A DNA stretch of 64,000 nucleotides from Burkholderiales bacterium RIFCSPHIGHO2_12_FULL_63_20 (GTDB lineage: Bacteria > Pseudomonadota > Gammaproteobacteria > Burkholderiales > Burkholderiaceae_C), in the NCBI GenBank assembly GCA_001770775.1, contig MESA01000034.1, positions 27,605 to 91,604 on the forward strand, given 5' to 3'. The notes beneath the pieces are model-generated. The model did not search any database and was not told the DNA's origin. It was given only the letters and a program-made list of their open reading frames with translations. Shown one piece after another: positions 1 through 9,313 of this stretch. Position numbers and translations under genes: made by a program. Numbering within the stretch: position 1 is the first letter of the stretch; every line of letters begins with the position of its first letter.

Positions 1-672
1 AGCTTTGGTGAGGCGACGAAGGACGATCAGGTCGGTCAGGTCGTCGGTCTGGCTTGGACCGAGGTGGGTGGCGATCTGCTGACCATTGAAGCCGCCGTGA
101 TGCCTGGCAAGGGCAACATCATCCGCACCGGCCAGTTGGGCGATGTGATGAAGGAGTCCGTGGAGGCCGCACGCACCGTGGTGCGCAGCCGTGCCGCGCG
201 TCTGGGCATCAAGGACGAGCTGTTCGAGAAGCGCGACATCCACATCCACGTGCCCGATGGCGCCACCCCCAAGGATGGTCCAAGCGCGGGTGCCGCGATG
301 ACAACGGCCTTCGTGTCGGCGTTGACGGGCATCCCGGTGCGTGCCGACGTGGCCATGACGGGTGAGATCACCCTGCGTGGCGAGGTCACGGCCATCGGCG
401 GTCTGAAGGAGAAGTTGTTGGCGGCTCACCGTGGCGGCATCAAGACGGTGCTGATTCCCGAGGAGAACGTCAAGGACCTCGCCGAGATCCCCGAGAACGT
501 GAAGGGCCAGATCGAGATCGTGCCGGTCAAGTGGATCGACAAGGTGCTGGAAGTGGCGCTGGTTCGCCAGCCTCAGCCTTTGCCGGATGAAGAGGTGAAG
601 GTGGAAGCCAAGCCGGAAGCGGCTGGCGCTGCGCCTGCGTCGCCTGCAAGCAACGACCTGCTGAAACATTGA
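1..672 (+). CDS. lon: Lon protease, C-terminal proteolytic domain (5' end lies outside the window)
   Basis: Open frame from base 1; contains [64 protein letters not shown], typical of the Lon Ser-Lys domain. Confidence 0.95.
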   Translation, partial: SFGEATKDDQVGQVVGLAWTEVGGDLLTIEAAVMPGKGNIIRTGQLGDVMKESVEAARTVVRSRAARLGIKDELFEKRDIHIHVPDGATPKDGPSAGAAMTTAFVSALTGIPVRADVAMTGEITLRGEVTAIGGLKEKLLAAHRGGIKTVLIPEENVKDLAEIPENVKGQIEIVPVKWIDKVLEVALVRQPQPLPDEEVKVEAKPEAAGAAPASPASNDLLKH

Positions 673-688
673 AAAAGTTTGGGCTAGG

Positions 689-718
689 TTGACGATGGCG
701 CAAAAAACGCGCTATAGT
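689..718 (+). promoter_or_regulatory. Sigma-70-like promoter for tRNA-Gly/Cys/Gly unit (TTGACG-18-TATAGT)
   Basis: TTGACG at 689-694 and TATAGT at 713-718, upstream of the tRNA genes. Confidence 0.6.
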
Positions 719-730
719 TCAGTTCTTCGC

Positions 731-753
731 TGATCACGCGCCAAACGTGATCA
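731..753 (+). other. Leader hairpin upstream of tRNA-Gly copy 1 (TGATCACG-CGCCAAA-CGTGATCA)
   Basis: Perfect 8-bp inverted repeat with 7-nt loop; homologous covarying copy at 1509-1531. Confidence 0.6.
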
Positions 754-838
754 AAGCAGCAAAGCAAACGGCAACGTTAGAGCATCTGTTAAAGCGAAGA
801 CTGCAAGCTGACGGACTTGTCCTGATAGCGCGCAACAT

Positions 839-914
839 GCGGGATTAGCTCAGTTGGTAGAGCGATACCTTGCCAAGGTATAGGTCGAGAGTTCGAGTCT
901 CTTATCCCGCTCCA
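839..914 (+). tRNA. tRNA-Gly(GCC)
   Basis: 76 nt, GCGGGAT/ATCCCGC acceptor, GCC anticodon, encoded CCA. Confidence 0.97.
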
Positions 915-928
915 AATTTCGAGTTGTT

Positions 929-1002
929 GGCGCGGTAGCAAAGCGGTTATGCGTCGGATTGCAAATCCGTTGAGCCCGGTTCGACTCCGGGCCGCGCCTC
1001 CA
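929..1002 (+). tRNA. tRNA-Cys(GCA)
   Basis: 74 nt, GGCGCGG/CCGCGCC acceptor, TTGCAAA anticodon loop, encoded CCA. Confidence 0.96.
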
Positions 1003-1048
1003 GTCAAGCCTTCAGGCTCAACCGGCCTGAAAGCAGCATAGTGAATAT

Positions 1049-1124
1049 GCGGGATTAGCTCAGTTGGTAGAGCGATACCTTGCCAAGGTATAGGTCGAGA
1101 GTTCGAGTCTCTTATCCCGCTCCA
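1049..1124 (+). tRNA. tRNA-Gly(GCC)
   Basis: Identical to 839-914. Confidence 0.97.
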
Positions 1125-1128
1125 ATTC

Positions 1129-1159
1129 AAAGGGAGTCCATGAAAATGGACTCCCTTTT
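1129..1159 (+). terminator. Rho-independent terminator of the first tRNA unit
   Basis: AAAGGGAGTCCAT-gaaa-ATGGACTCCCTTTT. Confidence 0.85.
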
Positions 1160-1314
1160 GCTTTGGTGCTCTGGCTGGGCGATCAGGGCTGGCCGCGGCA
1201 GATTTGCTGGATGCGCAGGGGTGCGCCTCGATAGCGCTGATGGTGTTTGCTGTGTTGCGCTGACCTTCCCAGATCAAGCGGTGTTCGCTGCCCGTGTGTG
1301 ACGAGCTGCGTGAT

Positions 1315-1403
1315 TGGTGCCCCGGACCCGACTCGAACGGGCACGACGTTTTGGCGTCGGCGGATTTTAAGTCCGCTGTGTCTACCGATTTCACCACCAG
1401 GGC
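1315..1403 (-). tRNA. tRNA-Leu(UAA)
   Basis: Reverse complement GCCCTGGTGGTGAAATCGGTAGACACAGCGGACTTAAAATCCGC...GGGTCCGGGGCACCA; 89 nt with long variable arm. Confidence 0.95.
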
Positions 1404-1466
1404 TGTGGCGGCAAGTGTAAGGTGAGCAGCCAACTCCGGCGGTCATGATGAAAGTTCGCAACACTC

Positions 1467-1496
1467 TTGCGAAAGAGTGCGAAACACAGGCATAAT
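1467..1496 (+). promoter_or_regulatory. Sigma-70-like promoter for third tRNA-Gly (TTGCGA-18-CATAAT)
   Basis: Same 18-bp spacing and same distance to the leader hairpin as the 689-718 promoter. Confidence 0.5.
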
Positions 1497-1508
1497 GTCG
1501 TTCTTCGC

Positions 1509-1531
1509 TGATCAATGCACCAAATTGATCA
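1509..1531 (+). other. Leader hairpin upstream of tRNA-Gly copy 3 (TGATCAAT-GCACCAA-ATTGATCA)
   Basis: Perfect 8-bp inverted repeat with 7-nt loop; two base pairs covary with 731-753. Confidence 0.6.
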
Positions 1532-1572
1532 AGACGCAAGTCAGGCGAGCGTTGCCAAACATGGCGGCACAT

Positions 1573-1648
1573 GCGGGATTAGCTCAGTTGGTAGAGCGAT
1601 ACCTTGCCAAGGTATAGGTCGAGAGTTCGAGTCTCTTATCCCGCTCCA
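1573..1648 (+). tRNA. tRNA-Gly(GCC)
   Basis: Identical to 839-914. Confidence 0.97.
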
Positions 1649-1655
1649 TATCTCC

Positions 1656-1687
1656 AAAGGGAGCCTGTCGTCACAGGCTCCCTTTTT
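1656..1687 (+). terminator. Rho-independent terminator of the third tRNA-Gly
   Basis: AAAGGGAGCCTGT-cgtc-ACAGGCTCCCTTTTT. Confidence 0.88.
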
Positions 1688-1736
1688 GTTTGTGCGTTCG
1701 TTCGCTGAGCCCTGCCAATGGGGCACACCAAGCGTC

Positions 1737-2579
1737 TCAGGGCAGGGCCTGCGCTTCGCACTCCAGATTGAACCAGCGTTGCACGATCTGACTCAGGTGC
1801 GCAGGCTTGCCGCTGCTCCAGAAACGAATGTGGCCGCTACAGGTCTGAGGCGCGCAAGCTGGTAACTCGGTCACAAGGTGGGCGACATGTCTTGCCACCG
1901 CATCAGAGGTGTCGATGATTCGCACCTCCGGCCCCAGGACCTGTTCGAACAAAGGGCGCACGAAGGGATAGTGCGTGCAACCTAGCACGATGGTGTCGCT
2001 GTGGGCCTCCTGCAGTGGTCGGGCAAACTGCGTCACCAACTCGCGCAGGCGTGGCGTGTCCAGCTCCCCTCCTTCGATTTCCTTGGCCAGCCCAGGGCAG
2101 GCTTGCAAGGTGATGTCGGCATTGCGCCCGTGCCGCTCCACCAGGTGCTGAAATTTCGGGCTGGCCAGGGTGCCGGGGGTGGCCAGCACGCCAATCCGTC
2201 CGCTGGGTGAGTGCGTCACTGCGGGCTTCACGCCGGGCTCCACGCCGATGATGGGCACGTTGGGCCAGCGGTTGCGAAGATGTTGTGCAGCCGCGGCTGT
2301 CGCCGTATTGCATGCGATCACGATGGCCTGAGCACCTTGCTCTAACAGGAAGTTGGTGATGTACTCACTGCGGGCGATGATGTGTTCGGTGTCTTTTTCG
2401 CCGTAGGGCGCGTGACCTGAGTCGGCCACGTACAACATTTCGGCCAAAGGCAGGTATTGGTGCAGGGCGCGCAACACCGAGAGGCCGCCCAGTCCGGAGT
2501 CGAAGACGCCGATGCGACGGTGAAACCCTTGTTTGGAGGGGGTGTCGAGGGTGTCTGGAACAGAGGCTGGGGCTGACAT
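1737..2579 (-). CDS. murI: Glutamate racemase
   Basis: GVFDSGLGGLSVLRALHQYLP, VIACNTATAAA, VLGCTHYPF motifs; start chosen at MSAPASV. Confidence 0.93.
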   Translation of the reverse strand: MSAPASVPDTLDTPSKQGFHRRIGVFDSGLGGLSVLRALHQYLPLAEMLYVADSGHAPYGEKDTEHIIARSEYITNFLLEQGAQAIVIACNTATAAAAQHLRNRWPNVPIIGVEPGVKPAVTHSPSGRIGVLATPGTLASPKFQHLVERHGRNADITLQACPGLAKEIEGGELDTPRLRELVTQFARPLQEAHSDTIVLGCTHYPFVRPLFEQVLGPEVRIIDTSDAVARHVAHLVTELPACAPQTCSGHIRFWSSGKPAHLSQIVQRWFNLECEAQALP

Positions 2580-2753
2580 GGCGCAAAAATCGGCCTTCTC
2601 GCGGACGGCGTTCAACAGTAACTCGCGTATTGTCTGTCTTTTGCGAGCTTGGGGGGTTCACGAGCCCCGAAGTCACGCTAGAATCGAACGATCGTGCTTT
2701 TTTAGGCGCGGCAAATTTTTACTCAACTTCCTCATGACGCAGGAGAACATCGC

Positions 2754-3503
2754 ATGAAGGTTCTGGTTCCGGTCAAGCGGGTTGTGGACTACAACGTGAA
2801 AGTTCGCGTGAAGTCTGACGGCTCTGGTGTCGACATCGCCAATGTCAAGATGAGCATGAACCCCTTCGACGAAATCGCCGTCGAAGAAGCCACACGCCTG
2901 AAAGAAAAGGGCGTGGTCACGGAGATCATTGCGGTCACCGTGGGTGTGGCACAAGCTCAGGAAACCCTGCGCACAGCCATGGCCATCGGTGCCGACCGTG
3001 GCATCCTGGTTGAAACAGACGCTGAAGTGCAGCCCCTGGCCGTGGCCAAGGTGCTCAAGGCGCTGATCGACAAGGAAAAGCCCGACCTGATCATCCTGGG
3101 CAAGCAAGCCATCGACGACGACAGCAACCAGACCGGCCAGATGCTGGCGGCCCTGGCTGATCTGCCGCAAGGCACGTTCGCTTCCAAGGTCGAAGTGGCC
3201 GATGGTTTCGCCATCGTGACCCGTGAAGTCGACGGTGGCCTGGAAACCGTGAAGCTGAAGTTGCCTGCTGTTGTGACGACCGACCTGCGTCTGAACGAGC
3301 CGCGCTACGTCACGCTGCCCAACATCATGAAGGCCAAAAAGAAGCCCCTGGAGACCGTCAAGCCGGCGGACCTGGGTGTGGACGTGGCCCCGCGCATCAA
3401 GACCCTGAAGGTCGAAGAGCCTGCCAAGCGCTCGGCTGGCATCAAGGTGGCCGATGTGGCGACCCTGGTCGACAAGCTCAAGAACGTCGCCAAAGTGATC
3501 TGA
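2754..3503 (+). CDS. etfB: Electron transfer flavoprotein beta subunit
   Basis: [51 protein letters not shown]. Confidence 0.96.
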   Translation: MKVLVPVKRVVDYNVKVRVKSDGSGVDIANVKMSMNPFDEIAVEEATRLKEKGVVTEIIAVTVGVAQAQETLRTAMAIGADRGILVETDAEVQPLAVAKVLKALIDKEKPDLIILGKQAIDDDSNQTGQMLAALADLPQGTFASKVEVADGFAIVTREVDGGLETVKLKLPAVVTTDLRLNEPRYVTLPNIMKAKKKPLETVKPADLGVDVAPRIKTLKVEEPAKRSAGIKVADVATLVDKLKNVAKVI

Positions 3504-3514
3504 GGAGATAACCC

Positions 3515-4447
3515 ATGACCGCTCTCGTTATTGCTGATCACGACAACAACAGCATCAAGGCCGCCACCCTGAACGTGGTGACCGCTGCCAAGGCCCTGGG
3601 TGGCGATGTGCACGTGCTGGTGGCTGGTGCCAACGCTGGTGCCGCTGCCGCTGCCGCCGCTCAGATCGCTGGCGTCTCCAAGGTGCTGCACGCCGACGGC
3701 GCGCAGTTCGCCGACGGCCTGGCTGAGAACGTGGCCGCCCAAGTGCTGGCCGTGGCCGGTGGCTACAGCCACCTCCTGTTCCCCGCGACCGCCACTGGCA
3801 AGAACGTGGCTCCCCGCGTTGCGGCCAAGCTGGACGTGGGCCAGATGTCGGAAATCACCAAGGTGGTTTCTGCTGACACGTTCGAGCGTCCGATCTACGC
3901 CGGTAACGCCATTGCCACCGTGCAATCGGCTGACGCCGTGAAGGTGCTGACCGTTCGTGGTACCGCGTTCGACGCGGCTGCCACCACCGGTGGTGCTGCC
4001 GCTGTGGAAACCGTGGCCGCTACGGCCGATGCGGGCACCTCGTCCTTCGTGGGCCGTGAGGTGACCAAGTCCGAGCGTCCTGAGCTGACCGCTGCCAAGA
4101 TCATCGTGTCCGGTGGCCGTGCGCTGGGTTCGGCTGATAAGTTCAACGAAGTGCTGCCTCCGCTGGCTGACAAGCTGGGTGCCGCCATCGGTGCTTCGCG
4201 CGCTGCGGTGGACGCGGGCTACGCCGCCAACGACCTGCAAGTCGGCCAGACCGGCAAGATCGTTGCGCCTGACCTGTACATCGCCTGCGGTATCTCGGGC
4301 GCCATCCAGCACTTGGCCGGCATGAAGGATTCGAAGGTCATCGTGGCCATCAACAAGGATCCCGAAGCCCCCATCTTCCAGGTGGCCGATTTCGGTCTGG
4401 AAGCTGACCTGTTCGTTGCTGTCCCCGAGCTGGTCAAGGCACTGTAA
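3515..4447 (+). CDS. etfA: Electron transfer flavoprotein alpha subunit
   Basis: C-terminal SGGRALGS...[46 protein letters not shown]. Confidence 0.96.
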   Translation: MTALVIADHDNNSIKAATLNVVTAAKALGGDVHVLVAGANAGAAAAAAAQIAGVSKVLHADGAQFADGLAENVAAQVLAVAGGYSHLLFPATATGKNVAPRVAAKLDVGQMSEITKVVSADTFERPIYAGNAIATVQSADAVKVLTVRGTAFDAAATTGGAAAVETVAATADAGTSSFVGREVTKSERPELTAAKIIVSGGRALGSADKFNEVLPPLADKLGAAIGASRAAVDAGYAANDLQVGQTGKIVAPDLYIACGISGAIQHLAGMKDSKVIVAINKDPEAPIFQVADFGLEADLFVAVPELVKAL

Positions 4448-4490
4448 TCTGGACAAGATGTCAGGCGCTGGTCTGCATCATTGAGCCATC

Positions 4491-4519
4491 GGGGGGCGCC
4501 TTTTCAGGTGCCCCTTTTC
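4491..4519 (+). terminator. Terminator-like hairpin after etfA
   Basis: GGGGCGCC-ttttca-GGTGCCCC followed by TTTT. Confidence 0.6.
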
Positions 4520-4536
4520 GTTTATCGGAGAACAAC

Positions 4537-6342
4537 ATGAGTTTTCGCGCCCCCGTCAAAGACCAGCTCTTCTGCATGAAGGAGCTGGCTGGCATCGATC
4601 AGGTTGCCACCATCCCCGGCTTTGAAGATGCCGGCTTTGAGACCGCCCAGGCTGTGCTGGAAGAGTCCGCCAAGTTCAACGAGGGTGTCGTTGCCCCTCT
4701 GAACTGGTCGGGTGACCAGGACCACGGTTCGTGGGACAACGGCGTCGTGCGCGCGTCCAAGGGCTTCAAGGAAGCCTACGCGGCGCTGGCCGAGGGCGGC
4801 TGGCAAGGGCTGGGTCAACCACTCGAGTACGGTGGCCAAGGCTTGCCCAAGATCATCGGTGCTGCTTGCGTCGAGCAAACGATGGCCGCCAACCTGAGCT
4901 TCTCGCTGTGCTCCATCCTGACCGGTGGCGCCATCGAAGCCCTGCTGACCGCAGGCAGCGACGAGCTGAAGACTCGCTACATCCCCAACATGGTGTCGGG
5001 CAAGTGGACGGGCACGATGAACCTGACCGAGCCGCAAGCCGGTTCGGACCTGGCCCTGGTGCGCTCCAAGGCCGTGAAGCAGGATGACGGCACCTACCGC
5101 ATCTCTGGCCAGAAGATCTTCATCACCTACGGTGAGCACGACATGGTGGAGAACATCGTTCACCTGGTGCTGGCGCGTACCCCTGATGCGCCCGAAGGCG
5201 TCAAGGGCATCTCGCTGTTCGTGGTGCCGAAGTTCATGGTCAACGCCGACGGCTCGCTGGGTCAGCGCAACGACGTGTACTGCGCTTCCATCGAAGAAAA
5301 GCTGGGCATCAAGGCCTCGCCGACCGCCGTGCTGGTCTATGGCGATGACAAGGGCGAAGTCGGTCCGGGCGCCATTGGTTACCTGGTGGGTGAAGAGAAC
5401 CGTGGCCTGGAATACATGTTCATCATGATGAACGCGGCGCGCTACGACGTGGGTGTGCAGGGCATCGCCGTGTCCGAGCGCGCATACCAGCATGCTGTGA
5501 ACTATGCCAAGGACCGCGTGCAGTCGCGTCCGGTGGACGGCTCGGCCAAGGAGTCTGTGGCCATCATCCATCACCCGGATGTGCAGCGCATGCTGATGAC
5601 CATGCGTGCGTTGGTCGAAGGCGCGCGTGCGATGGCGCTGGTGGGGGCTGCGGCCTACGACAACGCGCACCACAACCCCAATCCGCAAGAAGCCAAGCAG
5701 GCTCAGGCGTTCTACGAGTTCCTGGTGCCGCTGATCAAGGGCTTCTCGACCGAGAACTCGGTGGAAGTGACCTCGCTGGGCGTGCAGGTGCACGGCGGCA
5801 TGGGCTTCATTGAAGAAACCGGAGCTGCTCAGTACTATCGCGATTCCCGGATTCTGCCGATCTATGAAGGCACCACGGCCATCCAGGCCAATGACCTGGT
5901 GGGCCGCAAGACGGCCCGTGACGGTGGCGCCACGGCCAAGGGCATCGCCGCTCAGATCGCCGATCTGGAAGGCCAACTGGCTGGCCGCGACAGCGCTGCC
6001 GGCAAGAAGCTGGCCACGCAGCTGAAGGCCGCACGCGAGTCCTTCCTGCAGGTGGTGGACTTTGTGCTCGCCAACGTCAAGAGCAACCCGAACGCCGTGT
6101 TTGCCGGCTCGGTGCCTTACCTGATGCTGACCGCCAACCTGGTGGCTGGCTGGCAGATGGGCCGCTCGCTGATCGTGGCTGAGGACAAGCTGGCGGCAGG
6201 TGAAGACGCCGCTTTCATGGCGGCCAAGATCGCCACGGCCCGTTTCTACGGCGACCACATCCTGGCGCGCGTGGCTTCGCTGCGTGACACCATCCTCCAC
6301 GGTGGTGAGAGCGTGACGGCGATGTCGCTGGAAGCGTTCTGA
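4537..6342 (+). CDS. Acyl-CoA dehydrogenase with extended C-terminal domain (DmdC-like size class)
   Basis: MNLTEPQAGSDLALVRSKA..., QVHGGMGFIEETGAAQYYRDSRILPIYEGTTAIQANDLVGRK; about 600 aa; directly after etfBA. Confidence 0.9.
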   Translation: MSFRAPVKDQLFCMKELAGIDQVATIPGFEDAGFETAQAVLEESAKFNEGVVAPLNWSGDQDHGSWDNGVVRASKGFKEAYAALAEGGWQGLGQPLEYGGQGLPKIIGAACVEQTMAANLSFSLCSILTGGAIEALLTAGSDELKTRYIPNMVSGKWTGTMNLTEPQAGSDLALVRSKAVKQDDGTYRISGQKIFITYGEHDMVENIVHLVLARTPDAPEGVKGISLFVVPKFMVNADGSLGQRNDVYCASIEEKLGIKASPTAVLVYGDDKGEVGPGAIGYLVGEENRGLEYMFIMMNAARYDVGVQGIAVSERAYQHAVNYAKDRVQSRPVDGSAKESVAIIHHPDVQRMLMTMRALVEGARAMALVGAAAYDNAHHNPNPQEAKQAQAFYEFLVPLIKGFSTENSVEVTSLGVQVHGGMGFIEETGAAQYYRDSRILPIYEGTTAIQANDLVGRKTARDGGATAKGIAAQIADLEGQLAGRDSAAGKKLATQLKAARESFLQVVDFVLANVKSNPNAVFAGSVPYLMLTANLVAGWQMGRSLIVAEDKLAAGEDAAFMAAKIATARFYGDHILARVASLRDTILHGGESVTAMSLEAF

Positions 6343-6398
6343 GCATTGAGTTGCTGAGTTGTCGGACAATCACCCTGCGGGATTGAACGACACATCCG

Positions 6399-6434
6399 AT
6401 GCCCTCATTCGGTCTTGGCCGATGAGGGCATTTT
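6399..6434 (+). terminator. Terminator-like hairpin after the acyl-CoA dehydrogenase gene
   Basis: ATGCCCTCATtCGG...CCGATGAGGGCATTTT. Confidence 0.65.
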
Positions 6435-6451
6435 CATTTTGAGGAGATTTC

Positions 6452-7417
6452 ATGCCTTTGCCCGATGTTTTGAAGCGTGTGCCTTTTCCGGTCATCGCCT
6501 CGCCCTTGTTCATCATCAGCAATCCGAAGCTGGTGATTGCGCAATGTCAGGCGGGTGTGGTGGGTTCGATGCCGGCGCTCAATGCGCGTCCCGCCGAACA
6601 GCTGGAGGACTGGTTGGCCGAGATCACCGAGGCCCTGGCGGCCTGGGACCGGGCGCACCCGGAGCAGCCGGCGGCCCCGTTTGCCATCAACCAGATCGTG
6701 CACAAGAGCAATGACCGACTGGAGCACGACATGGCCTTGTGCGCGAAGTACAAGGTGCCCATCGTGATCACCTCGCTGGGCGCGCGTGAAGACGTGAACC
6801 AGGCGGTGCATGGCTGGGGGGGCATCGTGATGCACGACATCATCAACAACCGGTTTGCGCGCAAGGCGATCGAGAAGGGCGCCGATGGCCTGATCGCGGT
6901 GGCGGCGGGGGCGGGTGGCCACGCCGGAACAACCAGCCCGTTTGCGCTGGTGCAGGAAATCCGGGAGTGGTTTGACGGTCCCTTGGCGTTGTCGGGCTCG
7001 ATCGCACACGGCCGCTCCATTTTGGCGGCGCAGGCGATGGGGGCGGATTTTGCCTACATCGGTTCGGCCTTCATCGCGACCGAGGAGGCACGTGCGGCGG
7101 AGGCTTACAAACAGATGATCGTGGACAGCAGCAGCGCCGACGTGGTGTACAGCAGCAAGTTCACCGGCGTGCATGGCAACTACCTGCGCGGCTCGATCGT
7201 CAATGCCGGGCTGGACCCGGAGAACCTGGGTGAGGGCGATCCGAGCGAGATGACGTTTGGCAGCGATCGCGATGCCAAGCGGGCCAAGGCGTGGAAGGAT
7301 ATTTGGGGCTCGGGCCAGGGCATTGGCGCCGTCAAGCAGGTGCTGCCGGCGGCGGCGCTGGTGACTCGTCTGAAGGCGGAGTATGCCGAGGCGCGTCGCT
7401 CCCTGTGCGGGGGCTGA
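6452..7417 (+). CDS. Nitronate monooxygenase / 2-nitropropane dioxygenase family flavoprotein
   Basis: FPVIASPLFIISNPKLVIAQCQAGVVGSMPALNAR...ADGLIAVAAGAGGHAGTTSPFALVQEIR...MGADFAYIGSAFIATEEA. Confidence 0.9.
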   Translation: MPLPDVLKRVPFPVIASPLFIISNPKLVIAQCQAGVVGSMPALNARPAEQLEDWLAEITEALAAWDRAHPEQPAAPFAINQIVHKSNDRLEHDMALCAKYKVPIVITSLGAREDVNQAVHGWGGIVMHDIINNRFARKAIEKGADGLIAVAAGAGGHAGTTSPFALVQEIREWFDGPLALSGSIAHGRSILAAQAMGADFAYIGSAFIATEEARAAEAYKQMIVDSSSADVVYSSKFTGVHGNYLRGSIVNAGLDPENLGEGDPSEMTFGSDRDAKRAKAWKDIWGSGQGIGAVKQVLPAAALVTRLKAEYAEARRSLCGG

Positions 7418-7471
7418 GCCCGGCGTGGGCGGCCCGGCGGACGTGTGCTGACCCCTGTTGGATGACAGGGG

Positions 7472-9313
7472 TCAGCGCTGCCCGAGCTTGAAGGCGATCA
7501 AGGCGCGCAGGCGCGTGGGGATCACCGGCTTGAGCAGCAGGTGGAAGTCTTCGCTGCGGGCTTCGGTTTCGTGGCCGCTCATGGTGCTGCCAGTGACCAT
7601 GATGACGGGCAGCGCAGCGCCGAAATGCGCTCGCATGAGGTGGATGACCTCGATGCCGGTGCGCTGCTCCGGCAGTCGGTAGTCGGCAATGAGCAGATCC
7701 GGTTGCACCTCGGTGTGAGCGGCCCACGCTGCTACGGCATCCAGTGTGTCGAAGGCGCTGACGGTGGCGCCCCAGCCTTTGAGCAGGATTTCCAGGCCTT
7801 CGGCCACGGCGGGCTCGTCTTCGACCACCACGATGTGGCGGCGGTCGAGGGTGAGCGGGGTGCGTGCCCGTGGTGGCGTGTCGGCCACCGTGGCGCGCAC
7901 GGCCTTGCCGACCGGCAGCAGCAGGGTGAAGACGGTGCCATGACCCACGCGGGAGCGCAGGGTCAAGGGCGCGTCCATGAGTTTGGCCAGACGTTTGACG
8001 ATGGCCAGGCCCAGACCCAGACCCTTGCGGTGGTGGGGCTCAAGCGGGCGTTTGCTCTGGGTCTGATAGAACTCTTCGAAGATGCGATCTTGCTCCTTGG
8101 GGACGATGCCGAGGCCACTGTCCCAGACCTGCAAACACAGGTGATCACCACGGGGGCGGCAGCTGACGAGCACACCGCCGTCTTCGGTGTAGCGGATGGC
8201 GTTGGAAATCAGGTTGCGCAGGATGCGCTCGACCACCAGCGGGTCGGCGTAGGCATGGTGGCGAGCACCGTGAAAGCGCAGCGACAGGCCTTTTTCGAAG
8301 GCGGTGGGCTCGAAGGTCAGGCGCAGACGTTCGAACAGGCCGCGCAGTGGGATGTGCTCGGGTTGGATGTCGATGCCACCGGTGTCGATCTTGGTGATGT
8401 CGAGCAGTTCACTGAACAGGCCCTCGAGGGCATCCACGGAGCTGTTGATGCTGTGGACGAGGTGGGCTACGTCGTCGTCCTTGCAGCGTTGGCGCAGGGC
8501 TTCGGCAAACAGGCCCAAGGCATGCAGGGGCTGGCGCAGGTCGTGGCTGGCGGCGGCGAAGAACTGGGTTTTGGCTCGGTTGGCCAGTTCGGCCTGGTGT
8601 TGGGCGTTTTCAGCTGCCACCATCTCGTTGCGCAGGCGCTGGGCCAGTTGCTGAGTGTGCAAACGCAGACTCACCATTTCGCCGAACATGTTGTGGAACG
8701 CCCGGCCCATGGCCAGGGTGCACAGGCACATCAGAGACCAGATGCCGGCGAGATACAGGTTGTCGGCGCCGCCGAGCAGGGCGGTGTGCACGATCATGGG
8801 GACGAAATACAGTCCCACGCAAGTCAGGAACAGTCTGGGCTGTGACGACATGTAGGGCACGGAGCCGATGCCAAACGAGTAGACCGTCAGCATCAGGGTC
8901 GTGCGTTCGAAGTGGCCACCGTGTTCGTAGAACAGCACGGCCGCCACACTCCAGAGGCTGGCGCCGATCAAGGCGCCGGTGTTCCAGCGCCGCAGCCAGT
9001 GCTCTGCATCAATGGGGCCTTGTCGCACGGCCCGCTCGTGGCTGATCAGGTTGACAAATCGGGCGACCCACAACAAGGCGAAGGCAGCGCTCCAGGCCCA
9101 CAGCCAGCGGTGAGGAACCTGATCCCAGTACACCAGGGTGATGACCAGGAAACCCAGGAAGTGGCCCATCAAGGCCGCGCTGGTCTGCCGGTAAACCAGG
9201 CGTGCACTGTCTTGGGTCAGCGCCCGGTCGTCGGGGCTGGGAGCCATCGTGCTGTCCTGAGAGGCTGGTGGTGCGTCGAGAAGGGTTCGAGCGTCCGTGA
9301 CCACGAGGCTCAA
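7472..9313 (-). CDS. Hybrid sensor histidine kinase with C-terminal receiver domain
   Basis: Hydrophobic N-terminus, SHDLRQPLHALGLFAEAL H-box, DSGLGIVPKEQDRIFEEFYQ, GLGLGLAIVKRLA, receiver VVVEDEPAVAEG; TTG start overlaps the upstream stop, ATG alternative at 9247. Confidence 0.88.
   Translation of the reverse strand: MSLVVTDARTLLDAPPASQDSTMAPSPDDRALTQDSARLVYRQTSAALMGHFLGFLVITLVYWDQVPHRWLWAWSAAFALLWVARFVNLISHERAVRQGPIDAEHWLRRWNTGALIGASLWSVAAVLFYEHGGHFERTTLMLTVYSFGIGSVPYMSSQPRLFLTCVGLYFVPMIVHTALLGGADNLYLAGIWSLMCLCTLAMGRAFHNMFGEMVSLRLHTQQLAQRLRNEMVAAENAQHQAELANRAKTQFFAAASHDLRQPLHALGLFAEALRQRCKDDDVAHLVHSINSSVDALEGLFSELLDITKIDTGGIDIQPEHIPLRGLFERLRLTFEPTAFEKGLSLRFHGARHHAYADPLVVERILRNLISNAIRYTEDGGVLVSCRPRGDHLCLQVWDSGLGIVPKEQDRIFEEFYQTQSKRPLEPHHRKGLGLGLAIVKRLAKLMDAPLTLRSRVGHGTVFTLLLPVGKAVRATVADTPPRARTPLTLDRRHIVVVEDEPAVAEGLEILLKGWGATVSAFDTLDAVAAWAAHTEVQPDLLIADYRLPEQRTGIEVIHLMRAHFGAALPVIMVTGSTMSGHETEARSEDFHLLLKPVIPTRLRALIAFKLGQR

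Noticed and set aside
839-1648. tRNA cluster as an integration site for a mobile element
   Set aside because: No integrase, direct repeat of a tRNA 3' end beyond the genuine tRNA copies, or mobile gene content is present.
789-1865. ORFs overlapping the tRNA cluster (214, 129, 116, 73 and 61 aa)
   Set aside because: They are translations of tRNA genes and their flanks; repeated peptides such as WSGIRDSNSRPIPWQGIALPTELIPH arise from the repeated tRNA-Gly sequence.
3305-6369. Long antisense ORFs (383 aa at 3305-4456 and 615 aa at 4522-6369, minus strand) opposite etfA and the acyl-CoA dehydrogenase
   Set aside because: His/Gly/Arg/Val-rich translations are typical of antisense frames in GC-rich genes; no domain motifs, and the plus-strand products are clear.
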